A DNA stretch of 64,000 nt, taken from NCBI GenBank assembly GCA_039720395.1, contig CM077822.1:18372589-18436588 (forward strand), in the 5' to 3' direction. Below are positions 26,331 to 38,158 of the stretch, piece by piece. The stretch comes from Liquidambar formosana (lineage: Eukaryota; Streptophyta; Magnoliopsida; Saxifragales; Altingiaceae). Both the position numbers and the translations under genes were made by a program. Position 1 is the first letter of the stretch. Each line of letters begins with the position of its first letter. The notes under the pieces were generated by a model, which did no database searches, was not told the DNA's origin, and saw only the letters and a program-made list of their open reading frames with translations.

Positions 26331-27934
26331 TTTTAAAAATTGCTCTTAGGGAAGCAAGAAGGGTTGCTGCTGACTAAATTATGGTACAGAAATTCCAATG
26401 CAGTTATGAAAATAATCCTGTGGGACTAGCAAAGAGCAAATGATTTATACAGTAAGTAAATATTGAGCTAATGATACTAGTTGACAAAGCAAGTTTTTTA
26501 TGATAATAACACAAAATTATTGAAAAAATGTCCTCATATTCTCCTTGGTATTAGGTATTTAATAACCCCTTTAATGCCTTTTCCTTTATACAAGTAAAAT
26601 TAGACATTTAATAGAAAGAAAAATAAATATACCCAATATGATACATCAAGTAACAAGTAAAATAATTGATATGGCCATTCTCAGTATGGCATCAGAATTT
26701 AGATATGATAATCCCCCATTTGTACCTTCTGGGTTAACTATACCAATGGAAGTAATTACGTCACTATGTCCTCCTAAAACATGCGTGCACAATCCACTAG
26801 CTTTCCATATCCTAAAGAAAATCAAATCCAAAAGATCAAATGTTAAAAATATCCACATTAACCAGATTCCTTGTGATGAAGAAACTAATTAAATAAAATA
26901 TGAGGAAGAAATAAAGGTCTAGGAGGAATCCATATAAACTTCTTATAATATTTACCTCCCAAAACCATCATAGCACCCTGTCAGAATGAACCTGCCAGAT
27001 GACACAAATTAATGCAATATTCAGAAATACACAATATTTACTACTTGTTAAAGGAACACCAAGGAAAAATAGGGCAACAACATGCTATAGGGTAATATTT
27101 CTTCATTTCTTGTAGCATATGATCCTACAATCATACAATGCACAATGAACTAGTGAGATATGCTACAAAATTTATGAAGAATATCATGCTCTTCGTGGCA
27201 ATAAAAGCCACTCTGTTTAAGAATTACAGCAATGGTCTACACATTTAGGGTTTTTAAAAAAGTTTATCAAAAAATGTTGTGCCTGTTTTAGGTGTTCAAT
27301 TATTTTGAACACAATAATATAATATCCAAAACTTTTGAACTGAACTTGTTACTTGTACAGTTTTGGGTACTGCGGAGAGCCTCTAATCAAGCTGATTGTG
27401 CATGAATGATCAATCAAACAATTAATGAAAGAAAAGAGTTCTTTTGCTGACAATATATATCCTTTGAAAATAACTAGGCTCTGAGCAACTGAAAATGGCT
27501 TGAGCATAAGTTCCAACAGCATGGAATTTACCAATAAAAAATTTAAATTAAATTCCTTTACATTCTAACTAGTACACATCCCCCATTATACACATATAAA
27601 GCCTGTAAGGCCTTACATGACAACTCCAACTGGGACATTTGCTCACTAGAGGAAGAAAACAAATTATTTAACAAGACAAATCAATTATACACATTTTCAA
27701 ACACCACCCATACCCAAACAAGAGAATTTTGTGTCCTTAAAAAAGTTTACTCAAGTATCTGCCCTTTAACAATCTATGCACTAAATTTTCAATCTGGTGC
27801 CAAAAAGAACAGGTTCCATCCTGGATAAAAGAGAAATATCGTGGTAAAAAACCTAACACTTTCTGAGCTGCCTAACCCAAACTATTGTATGGGATTAGAT
27901 GATCTGAGGGGAGAAAAAAAGCCAAATGTAATAA

Positions 27935-27936
27935 GG

Positions 27937-27968
<32 letters not shown>
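27935..27968. repeat. (TA)n microsatellite in WDR12 intron 3
   Basis: A TA run of about 30 bp. Confidence 0.9.
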
Positions 27969-27970
<2 letters not shown>

Positions 27971-29391
27971 TTTGATGGTTACGTTCATTGAATTTAGAAA
28001 TTTTTGCTTATCCCATCAATAAATTGGGAGCCATTAAATGCTTCATGTACCAAATCCTACACGGGTGCTACTGTGGCCACATCTTCAAAAACTACAGAAT
28101 CGGCAACCAGCTTCCATCCTCCCAACTTAAATCAATCTAATTTCTATAAATGTTCTCATGTAATGATATAGTTAGGCTTCTAGTGTTTCAATCAATATGT
28201 CACAAGTACCATCAAGATCACTCGCTTTAAAAATGACAGGCCGGGCAGTAGAGAATATAAGAAGATCATGGTGAAAAAAAACGTATAAGCATCGCACAAT
28301 TTAAGGAATGCTGCCAAGTGCAAAATTACAGAGCATTGAACTATCCATTATATTGTCACACATTCACATCCTTACCCAGGATTAGAACCATCAACTGCAC
28401 TAACCCAATCATCATGGAAAGAAGGCTCTTCTTGTTTTCGTGGGGCCACTGCCTTTATGTATTCAATTTCCAATATCTTCTCCTGCAATAGGTGAGAGGT
28501 TCCAGTCAAGATTCACGAGAAAAGTTCTTACTGTCTAAAGTGATGATGGCATTGATATTTAGTACTCACTACTCTAAGCTTATTACTCATGTCTTTCTCG
28601 CATAAAAACATATGCATTTTTCTGCATAGATGTTTATATGCAATTTGAAATTTAAGATCATCAGCTGAACATAAAATCAGTTGAACCACTAAATGTACAC
28701 ATGATAAAACAGCCAATATAGTCAAAATTTTACCAAGTCATCCTGTTCAAAATAATCATGAGACATATAATATGGCACGTTGGTCAAACAAATTTCAAGT
28801 TCCATTTGTTTCTCAAGTATAATAATGAGTTGAAAAAAAAAGTTTCAAAAAAAAAAAAAAAGAGCTTGAAAACATCTTTCTTTATTAATCAAATTTAAGC
28901 ATTTTCTTTTCTTGCATTCTTTCAAACAACCAAACAGGATATAAATGGGAAAACACATCACTAAGGTAAAACATATGTATTTGGTAAAATTTTCAAGCTC
29001 ATAAATTAATGGAATTTAAGTACCGCCGAAATGCCCTTGGCAAGAAGAAACTGTTCGAGTGACATCCGGACCAGCTCGCCATCAATCAGAAAATCAAACG
29101 GTTCAGGTTCCCAATTAGGGTTTCCTGGTCGATATGATAAAAAGAATAATACTGATTATGATGCATGAATACAGAATTTTAAAGAGAGCATTACACAATT
29201 GCACAACAAACTTATATAGAGTGGAAACCTAAAGCTTCTTTTCATTACTGTCAAATACAATGGTTAAACAACAAAAAGAAAACCAAACCTCATATTTTAT
29301 GTTGTTCTAATCACACAGGAAAAAGAAAAAGGAAAAAAGAATACTCTTATGTCTTGTGGAGTTCGGCTAGCATGACAGACACACGGACACA

Positions 29392-29449
29392 GACACATGC
29401 CCTGACATGGCGACATGTAGGCACCATGTGCTTTTAATGGGCATGTGTC
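29392..29449. repeat. Perfect 11-bp inverted repeat in WDR12 intron 1
   Basis: GACACATGCCC at 29392-29402 and its complement at 29439-29449 can form a hairpin with a loop of about 36 nt, in a stretch rich in GACA/CATG words. Confidence 0.8.
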
Positions 29450-29629
29450 TCCATGTCCCATGCCCAGAATTAAGTGACTTTCAATTTTCTCAGAAAACAA
29501 GCTAAAAATGATGTAGAACTTCAAATTTCTTTTCCTTGGTTTCTCGACAACCAAACAAAGGGAAATAGCAAAGTGACATACGAAAACTGAACTAACTATT
29601 CTCAACTATGTGGCTGCACTACACTGAGT

Positions 29630-29925
29630 TCTTCATTTTGCGTTTTCAGTTTTTCCTCCTCAGTTTTCTCAGCAACCAAACAGAGCTCTGTGAGAAATAA
29701 GTCAAATACGAGCCGAGATTCCATTATATGACACGAACGCGGTACATAACCACCACTATAAACTCCATCATACGAAAAACAAAAAGGAAAAATTTCAAAT
29801 TTCTTTTCAAGTTTTTCCTCAGCAGTTTTCTCAGCAACCAAACAGCGATTCCCATTATCTAATACAGAATGCGGTTACATTACCAGCACTAAAAACTCCA
29901 TTTACATGAAAAAGAAAATTACAGA
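29630..29925. repeat. Diverged tandem duplication in WDR12 intron 1
   Basis: The segment from about 29640 (CAGTTTTCTCAGCAACCAAACAG, then a CGGTACAT..AACTCCAT block) recurs from about 29820 with the same order of blocks and moderate divergence. The period is roughly 160 bp. Confidence 0.65.
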
Positions 29926-30137
29926 AGCAAAGCGTGAAATGTACCGGCTTTGAGGAGATTGTTGACGACAGCAGAGAGGCTCATCCTTGTGAGGTTCGAA
30001 GGGATAGCAATGGAAGTATTCGGAGCCTTCAATGCAGGCTGGAGCTTCGTCACGAACCGCACCTGCACCCGCCGAGACGTCTCTTCCACATCTCCGTCAA
30101 TATCCATCATCATCTCTGTCCAAAAATGATGGAAGAA

Positions 30138-30138
<1 letters not shown>

Positions 30139-30199
<61 letters not shown>
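30139..30199. repeat. Compound (TA)n(GA)n microsatellite at the WDR12 5' end
   Basis: About 26 bp of TA followed by about 35 bp of GA, starting roughly 25 bp upstream of the first ATG, in the former 5' UTR/promoter. Confidence 0.95.
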
Positions 30200-30202
<3 letters not shown>

Positions 30203-30409
30203 TTGTGTGTGTGTTCTGTGAGTGGGCCTCCGTGGTTGGGTTCTGCTTCTACCCTGGACGGAGAGGTGGACTAGAAAGAAGGGAAGCTAGGGTTTAAGGC
30301 AACCGAAAATAAACGAATTAGGTTTCGGCTTGGATTCGGGGCGATTTGAGCCTACCCACTAAAGATCCGTTCTGCCTGGCCCAAAAATGAAAAACCGGCC
30401 CACTGAAAA

Positions 30410-30608
30410 AAAATGCCTACCAAATTCTGCACTAAGGCTGCTTCCATGCAATCGCAGAATATTAAGTTACACAGTGCTATAAACGATTTAGAACCTCAGT
30501 TGTTGCTTACAAGAAGTGAGGTTGATAGGCTGATGATATCAAAAAGGCCGTCTTTGATATGGATCCTAATAGTGCTCCTGGTCCTGATGGGTTTGGGGGT
30601 TATTTCTA
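30410..30608 (+). mobile_element. LINE fragment, upstream part (split by Pack-MULE)
   Basis: The frame across 30527-30608 reads KKAVFDMDPNSAPGPDGFGG, the conserved start of the reverse-transcriptase region of plant L1 LINEs. It continues at 34811 once the Pack-MULE and one copy of its 9-bp target duplication are removed. The left boundary is approximate. The fragment lies about 300 bp upstream of the WDR12 start codon. Confidence 0.85.
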
Positions 30609-31013
30609 GGGGCGTTTGGGCTCCGGTCCATTTATATGGACTTATGCAGCGAAAGGTATAGTATATAAAACTTTTACAGCCTCAAGTACACCTTTTTGTA
30701 AGATGACAAAACAGCCCCTTATAACCCAACACAGCTCGGCCCAAAACAGGAAGTATCTCCTTCCCGACAAACACGGAACTAAGTTAACGCCCCCAAATCC
30801 AGCAGAGAAATCCCACAAAATATTTTGTGAATCACCAGCTAATCCATTACTGTATTTTTGAAAAACGGTAACAAGATCTCCCCCAATCTCTTCGAGATTC
30901 GTCTATGTCGCAGGGCAGAAAAGCCACAGCAAAATGCGAAATCAACCCACCGTCGTGTAACTGTCCAGTCCAACTCGAATCTAGTTCGAACCACAGACAC
31001 AAACGGAGACGAT

Positions 31014-32839
31014 GGCCAAGAAACGTAAGATATCCTATCCCATCTTTGTTTGTGTACGTGTGCCGTTTAACTATTTTTGTCAATTTGTTTCCTTACTTCA
31101 CAAATATTATCATTCCATGTAACTAAAATTAGGGCTCTTTAATTTTTTTTTTTTGTTTATGCATGCAATCAAAATTGGGGGTAACGAAATTGAATGATTC
31201 AGTAGTTGTTTGGGAATGTGTTACATGGGATTATTTATGAATCTGGAGTTCTCCAATTCCGTTACTTTGTGTAACTGTTCGTGGGTTTGTAATGGATGAT
31301 GGGGTTTCATGAATTTGTTTTCTTTATTTTCAAAATGATAAATGGATTCATGGTTTTAGGATGGAATTTTACTTTCGAGATTAGGGATTTTGACATTACA
31401 AGTTTGGGATTTTGACATTACTTTCGAGATTGGGGATTTTATATGAGGTTGAATGTAATTGATGTATTGTGCTGTGAAATTTTCTTCAACCTTTTCATTC
31501 CTTGTAACTAAATATAGGGGTTTCATGAAAAATTTGCTTTTAATCTCAGAATGATAAATGGAGAGCATTTAGGTTAAAATTTTATGTTGGAAATTGGGGA
31601 TTTTGATGTTATAAGTGGGGGTAATGAAATTGAATGGTAAACATATGATTGAGAATGAGTTACATGAGAGTATTACTGATTATAGAGTTCTCAAATTTTA
31701 TCTGCATTTATCATTGTCACTAATTCATGTAACTAAATTATGTAATCTAGTAAACGTGCTGTAAGTAAATGATGTAATTGAGTAACTAAATGATAGCTAA
31801 ATGATGTAACAGTTTACATTAATATACAGTGTAACAGAGTTAAACCATTTTTTCTCTAGTTGTTTTTAAATGGATATTAAGATGTTATTTGTGTCACTAA
31901 ATCATGTGTCTAGTTTGCTTCAAGTTTGCGGATGTTGTGTGACTTAAGTAATGAAACTGCTTGTCATTAGTAACCGGTGATTGTGTTACATGAGTTTAGA
32001 GTTAAAGTATTTACTTGATGAATTAGTGATATGTTTAATTTGACAATTTTGTTTCGATTTGTTATGAAATGGCTATTAAAATATGTTTTGTGTTGATGAA
32101 ACATATATTTTTGAACATTAGTTACCTGTGATGAAATCGCTGGTCATCAGTTACATGTGATTGTGTTACACGAGAGTAGATTTAGTTTAGTTACATGTGA
32201 TTGTGTTACATGAGATTAGTCTTAAAGTAGTTACTATCTGATTTAGTTACGTGTATAATTTTACAAGTTTGTTTTGATTTGTTCTGAAATACTTATATGA
32301 TTTGCTGAATAATTTCACAATTTCATTAAGTAGACATATTGCTGAACAATTTCATTAGTTACGCGTGATTGTGTTACATGGGATTAGTCTTAAAGTAGTT
32401 ACTATCTGATTTAGTTATGTGTATAATTTTACAATTTTGGGTTGATTTGTTCTGAAATAGTTATATGAATTACTATTGGATACCAAACAATAGTTACAAT
32501 AGGTATATGATTCACTATTATATAATAATCAATAGTTACAATGATTTAAGTTAGTTACATGAGATTAGTTACATATGTAATAACTAATAGTAAATGAGTG
32601 ATTGTGCTGATTGATTGTGTTATTTTATGTTAATATCTCATTTTATATGCGCAGAGAGTTCGAGAAAAAAGCCTTACTCATGTAAAGTCAGCCCAGTGAA
32701 GGCAACATCGTCGTGTTCACAGAAGATTATCAAGAAGGAAAAGGAATTGGTGTTAGCACAACGGGTCCGTGGGGGTCACAAAATTCAGTTCAGGTTGATT
32801 TTGTGTGCGATAGGGGACCCTGAGTCCGGATCTATATAA
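31014..32839 (+). CDS. Possible small two-exon ORF in the Pack-MULE
   Basis: ATG at 31014 opens MAKK, followed by a GTAAG donor at 31027. The acceptor TATGCGCAG ends at 32654. The joined frame runs to TAA at 32837-32839 and would encode about 65 residues, rich in Lys/Arg/Ser, including SSRKKPYSCKVSPVK. Function unknown; no domain recognised. It may be a chimeric transcript assembled from captured exons. The splice sites fit the consensus, but expression is unproven. Confidence 0.35.
31966..32475. repeat. Imperfect tandem repeat of about 165 bp, three copies
   Basis: Blocks starting near 31970, 32190 and 32357 share GTGATTGTGTTACATG, TTAAAGTA, TTTACTATCTGAT-like, GTATAATTTTACAA and GATTTGTTCTGAAATA words in the same order. 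They lie inside the putative intron of the small Pack-MULE gene. Confidence 0.7.
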
Positions 32840-32855
32840 AGAAGAAAAGGAAAGG

Positions 32856-33590
32856 AAGCTTTGCACCGTTATGCAAGTGGAGGAAGTAAAGCGTCTTTTA
32901 GAAATGGTCCCTATGTGGACAACCTTCCTCGTATATCGTCTGGTGGAGGCAACAGGGAGCACCTTCTTTATAGAACAAACTAACAACCTGATCATTCCTA
33001 AGATTGGCGACTCCTCCTATACTATTATTGTTTCTCTCTTTGTACTCAGGTCCTTTTCATGTTTCATTATCTCATATCTGTACGAGTTACTTATCCTAAA
33101 GCGGTGGACTAAAGCAAAACGACGCCACGCCGTGCTAGTGCGAATTGGTGTTGGAATGGCTTGTTCTATATTATGCTGCATTGCTGCTTGTCTTGTTGAG
33201 GTGCACAGGTTGAAATTAATAAAGAAGAAGAACCTTCAAAATGACACGGACGAGCCTATTTCCATGAGTGTCTTCTGGTTAGTTCCACAGTTTTTCCTGA
33301 TAGGACTTATGGAAGGATTAGCCGAAGACGGGCTCGATGATTTTTTCAGCGATCAGGTAACTGAATCAATGGCGAGATATGGGCCACCGATCAATGAATG
33401 TGCATTGGGTATCGGGAAATTCCTTAACGTTCTTTGTGTATTCGTTTTTAGAAGCTGGTTCAGTCAGACCATAAACTTTAGTCGTCTGGATAAGTACTAC
33501 ACAATGTTAGGAGCGCTAAGTCTTGGAAACCTATGCTTTTACTGCATTGTCTCTACTTGTGTTTTCGCCCAAACGAAGCCCAAAGAGTAG
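32856..33590 (+). pseudogene. Captured last exon of an NPF (NRT1/PTR) transporter gene
   Basis: NPF proteins are proton-coupled plasma- or vacuolar-membrane transporters of nitrate, peptides, hormones and other solutes, normally about 550-600 aa with 12 membrane spans. Only the C-terminal half is present, about 244 aa: KLCTVMQVEEVKRLLEMVP is the conserved start of the final exon, followed by several hydrophobic segments (for example IGVGMACSILCCIAACLVEV and FWLVPQFFLIGLMEGLAEDG) and ALGIGKFLNV. The frame is open to TAG at 33588. The first six spans are absent, so it cannot work as a transporter. Captured by the surrounding Pack-MULE. Confidence 0.85.
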
Positions 33591-34801
33591 AGGTGGAGCT
33601 TGTTGGGATCTCCATGGTCGATGCAACAGACAATGTCCTCTCTACTAAGACTGATCAGTCTTTTTCTCGATCCATGATTGGGCCCTATAGATTGTGATCC
33701 CTCTACCGTCGAAGCTCCCGTAAGGTTGTTGTCCAGGCTGGTCCTGATGCTCTCTGACGCACATTTAGTAGAAAATTATTTGAACAAAATGAGCTCAAAG
33801 TTTACCATATAAATAGAAGCTACAATTAAAAAGGAAACCTTGAGTAATTAGTTTTAAAATGATTAGTGCTATTTCATGAGTCCAGATCTTCTGGACCCCC
33901 TATATATTCCCTTTCGTGGCATCCTGGCCAATTAAATTGTGACATGTGGCAACAAAAACCTCTCTAACTCACAGCTTCAATCCTCCGTTTGAGTTTATTA
34001 AAAAATTAAAAATTTATTGCTCAAACCGGAACAACAACCAATCAACAGGTTTCTCTCTCCAAAGGTCTCCTCACACGAGTCAAACCCATTCACTTTCTTC
34101 TTCTTCTTTCCACCATAAGGTCCAGGAGATTCAATTTCCAATTTTTTTTGGAGAGGCGCAGTTCGTGCTCCAAGCAAAGCATCCGATGCTTTTAATTGTA
34201 TTCCTAGTCACTCACATGTGGCACTTTCTCCTTCTTCTTTTTTTCATATTGGGTCCCACATTGGCAATGCTATTCTCCTCAACTCTTTCAAATTCCAACT
34301 CTCTTAACTCTCAACATTAATATGAATATGATTCCTATACCCATGTGAGAAAGCTAAAATAGTTGGGATCCAAAAGAGTTTGGGTACGCAGAAAAACCTT
34401 GGACCTCAATCTCAATATGACTTCTTTCCCTTTCATGATGGAGTTTATGTCGGGCTAAGTAGGTATGGCTGGCCGCGAGCTCCCATCTCTTTTGCGTGAA
34501 CACTGCCCCGTTGGGGGATGGGGTCTAGTTTATTAGTAGTTCATGGGATCCAGATATGGGAACCGTTAACCCCATCTTTGACGGGATCATAGGGATCCGG
34601 AGATCTTGCAAAAAATCCCAAGACTTTCTTGCCATATATGAGAAATAAGGGTATGTACGGTATTGTAAAGAATATAGTTCCCCACAGCACATAAAAACGT
34701 GGTCGTTTTTACTTAAAGGTGTACTTAACGCATGAAAAGAAAGGTAAGAGGACCTTTCGCTGGAACTTTAGTGAAAATCAGTACTTCTGGCTAAATTTCC
34801 C
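33591..34801. other. Right part of the Pack-MULE, no recognised gene
   Basis: It contains a 124-codon open frame (33946-34320) without recognised similarity and a G+C-richer block at 34430-34610. The last 100 bp form the right TIR. Nothing further is supported. Confidence 0.5.
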
Positions 34802-34810
34802 TTATTTCTA

Positions 34811-36066
34811 TTAGTCTTGCTGAGATATTGTTGGTTTTGATGTTGTTATGTGCAGATGTTTTTTTGAAAAACGTTGGTAGCTGCCTAACTTCAACTCTAA
34901 CTTTATTGTTCTTATTCCTAAAGAGGCCGATGCTATTTCTATTACTCAGTTTTGTCCTATTGTTGTTGCTAACTTTTTATTCAAGATCATTCCCAAGATC
35001 ATTTCTTGCAGGCTAAGCCCTATTGTAAGTCGAGTTATATCACCTAATCAGGCTGCTTTCATTAAAGGCAAACAAATTACTGATCACATTGTGTTAGCCT
35101 CCGAGTGTTTCAATCTGTTGGATAATAAGAGTTAGGGAGGAAATGTTGCTATTAAATTTGATGTGACCAAAGCTTTTGATACTTTGAGCTGGGATTTCTT
35201 ACTTCAAGTTCTGCAGCAATTTGGCTTTCATTCCACCTTTGTTAGCTGGATCTCTGCCTTACTACAGTCTGCCCACCTCTCAATTCTCATCAATGGCTCT
35301 CACAATCTGCCCACTTCTCAATTCTCATCAATGGCTCTCCTTCAGGGTTTTTTACATGCAGTTGAGGTGTTCGACAGGGAGATCCTCTCTCTCCTATCTT
35401 ATTTGTTTGGCAGAAGAGGTGTTTAGTCGAGGTATTGATAAATTGGTCTCTGATAACAAAATAGTCCAATTTCTTCTCCTCAAGGCATTACTGCTGTAAC
35501 TCACCTTTTATATGCTGATTATATTCTAGTATTTTGCAATGGATCATCTTCTTGCCTTAGAACTCTCATGGGTTTTCTAGAGGCTTATGGGGTTGCTTCA
35601 GGGTAGTATATTAATAAGTCTGAGAGAAGAGTTTTTTTGGGTATAGCTGCACTCCACAGGAGTAATCTTATTACTGATATTCTGGGCATTACTATTGGTT
35701 TTGTTCCCTTTCTTTACTTGGGGGTTCCTATATTCAAGGGGCAACCTAAAAGATGTCATTTACAGGCTATTGCTGATAAAGCTAAAGTCGAGTTGGAAGG
35801 TTGGCACAGTAATTTTTTATCTCTTGCTGGTAGGGCTCAATTAGTTAAGGCTATGGTTTTCCCTATGTTTTTACATACCTTCATGGTTTATAAATGGCCT
35901 AAGCTTCTTCTTAATCAAGTCTAGCTTTGGATTAGGAACTTCCTTTGGTCAAGGGACATTTCTAAACGGAAGCTCATAACTGTTTCATGGTCTAAGGTTT
36001 GCTCCTCTTTGGATGCAGGAGGTTTGGGTATAAGGTTTTCGCCTGTAGTTAACAAAGCTAGCCTTT
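34811..36066 (+). pseudogene. LINE reverse-transcriptase fragment, downstream part
   Basis: Continues the fragment at 30410-30608. Conserved L1 RT words are visible in three frames: PNQAAFIKGKQITDH, FDVTKAFDTLSWDFL, HLLYADYILVFCNG (the catalytic YADD has become YADY), FLYLGVPIFKG, LAGRAQLVKAM and NKASLFKLCW. Several stops and frameshifts and a 38-bp tandem duplication (35269-35338) show it is long dead. It ends abruptly near 36066 at a change to A+T-rich DNA. Confidence 0.88.
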
Positions 36067-38158
36067 TTAAATTATGTTGGGACTATTGTATTTTTATAAA
36101 TAAAATACATATTTGTAATTCAAATTATGTTTTATTTATGAGGTGTTATGGCCTTTATAATATTTATTTATATTGTCCATTATTATGAGTTAGTGGGCAT
36201 ATTATTGTTGGAGGGTTACACATTCTTTTGGGAAAAAAAAAAAAAGGTTTTTCCATCATCATTTTGATGGTTTTTTGTTGTCTTCTTCTTTTTCTTTGGA
36301 ATGAGAAAAAACCATAAGAGTTTTTAGAAAACATTTTCTCAATCTTTCTTTTCTCTCTATGTATAAACTTCTTTTGTATAAACTTATATCTATCCTTCTT
36401 CAATTTTTATTGCATATTTTTCATGGAATGATCTAGAGCTGTTCGATTCCTTATACTTGTGAGTGCATGTGTACGAGGAACACGATTGTTATATCCTAGA
36501 GGGTTGGGGCACTAGAGGACTTAGATGCACCGAGTGATTCACTCTGGAGCGCGCAAATCAACTCTTAAGGACAGTGTTCGCATACGCCTCAATTGATAAG
36601 TCTATTTCTTTTATTATAAATTATATTATTTCATATTTTGATTTTTGACATCCATGTTTTTGTTCAATATTTCCAAGCGTGTGCGACATTGTTCTTAAGA
36701 GTTGATTTTGTTGGGTGTTGTTAATCAATTGATATGATTGTTTGGTATATGATTTACATGAATCCTCTGTTGTTTTGAGTTATTGGATTTTCATGGTTTA
36801 TCACAAGAAGTGGATGGATGAGTTTTTTGTTTTGGTTTCTATTCAATTCAAGATATTCTATTGTTTTATACAATATTATTTTTGGGGTATGTGAGGTTGA
36901 ATCATATCATAATAAATTGATATATAGAATTACTTTTAGAAAAATGTTATTCCTAATATTTGAGATTTCTTGATTATATAATTGTTTGAATTTAGATGAA
37001 AAAACGGTTTATGTACAATCTTAAATATTTAGAAAAAGTGATGATTTAGATTGTATGATTTGTGTGAGGTATATATATAATGATTACCTTTCTCTTTGTA
37101 ATTTTGTGATATTTTAATTTTCTTATCGATGAGAAAAGAATAACAAAACAAATTATTGTTCTAGTTATGGATTATTATTTGTTAATCTTTATTTTTAAAT
37201 TACAATTTAATTATTTTTTAGAATGTAAAGGTGCCTTCTACTACATCAATATTAAATTTGAATTTTCTAATTTAACATGAAAAATATTGTATGTATTAAT
37301 CTTTTATAAGAGATCGAAGGCAAAATAAAATTGGTGTTATATTTGGAAACTATATATATATATATGGATTGAATTTCACAATGGTGTCTACATAACAATT
37401 ATGAATTGTTAAAACAAATATAAAGTATTTTGTTTGGATGATATATCTCAATTATATATTCATTTTATGATAATTCTTGAATTGAGAATTATGAATTGAT
37501 AAGAGTTTTTCGATATTAATCCTAATTTAATTGCACAAATGGATGTATCCTATTCACTTGTGAATTTGAAAATTTTGATCATGCATATTATTTTATTTTT
37601 GATCCCAAAATTATATCATTTTCACAGTGCTTAAATTTGTGGGGGTTATTTTCATATTTAATTGAAAAAAAAAAATGCTACCTACATGAGATTATTATAT
37701 TTTTAATGAATTTTTCAAAATTCAAAGAGTAACATAATTTTATTAATTTCTAACTCTTGCATTTATTGGAGTTAAACGTTATATTCGGTTACTGAATTTA
37801 TGATACTAATTAAATTTGATTTAATTTTCAGCAATAAGGTTTGATTATTGTTAATCAACTGATTATTTATTTTTCTAACTAATTGACCATTAAAATTTTT
37901 ATAACCGTTAGAAATTTAATGTTTGACTTTTGGGGTTAAATTTTTGTGACCATTGGATTATTAAATATTCATGATGATTATACTATTAAATTCGTTTGAT
38001 TATTAGAGTTCGGTTACAAATTTATATATTTAATTGTAAGAATAATATTCTTTAATTATTTCTTTGATTAATATTTGAACCTAAAGGATGAATAAAGTAT
38101 AAATATATATCGCCAACCTTTCATTTATTATGTTTAAAGAGATAGTTTAAATTCATAT
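36067..38158. other. A+T-rich non-coding region, left of solo LTR
   Basis: No gene seen. Strongly A+T-rich, with only short frames. The abrupt start at the end of the LINE and the similar composition on both sides of the solo LTR suggest one large decayed element, but no ends or coding domains were recognised. Confidence 0.5.

Larger units (their letters stand above)
21671..30113 (-). pseudogene. WDR12: WDR12 ribosome-biogenesis WD40 gene copy, 13 exons, disabled
   Basis: WDR12 is the WD-repeat subunit of the nucleolar PeBoW complex needed for 60S subunit maturation. The coding exons (minus strand) are 30113-29945, 29124-29024, 28482-28376, 26991-26956, 26811-26726, 24614-24556, 24475-24365, 24238-24113, 23273-23131, 22313-22205, 22124-21988, 21889-21854 and 21763-21671. 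All phases fit a product of about 437 aa. Exons 1-2 encode the N-terminal NLE domain (VRFVTKL.., PFDFLIDGEL); the rest encode WD repeats (SASWDHSIRRWD, AAGGSDPILRIWD, DWWKADSVISGGAD). Three lesions: a one-base deletion at about 23245 in exon 9, TGG to TGA at 22003-22005 in exon 11, and the exon-12 acceptor AG changed to AT at 21890-21891. The intact introns mark it as an unprocessed duplicate, so a working copy should exist elsewhere. One lesion alone could be an assembly error; three are unlikely to be. Confidence 0.92.
30609..34801. mobile_element. Pack-MULE (4,193 bp) carrying host gene sequence
   Basis: The 9-bp direct repeat TTATTTCTA flanks it exactly (30600-30608, 34802-34810), and removing the element restores the interrupted LINE frame, which proves insertion. 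Termini start GGGGCGTTTGGGC on the left and GGGAAATTTAGCC on the complemented right; both sub-terminal regions share CAGCGAAAGGT and AAGTACACCTTT, so they are long diverged TIRs. A 9-bp target site and long TIRs fit Mutator-like elements. No MURA transposase is seen. The cargo is a small two-exon frame and the last exon of an NPF transporter gene, so it is a non-autonomous, gene-carrying Pack-MULE. Confidence 0.9.
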
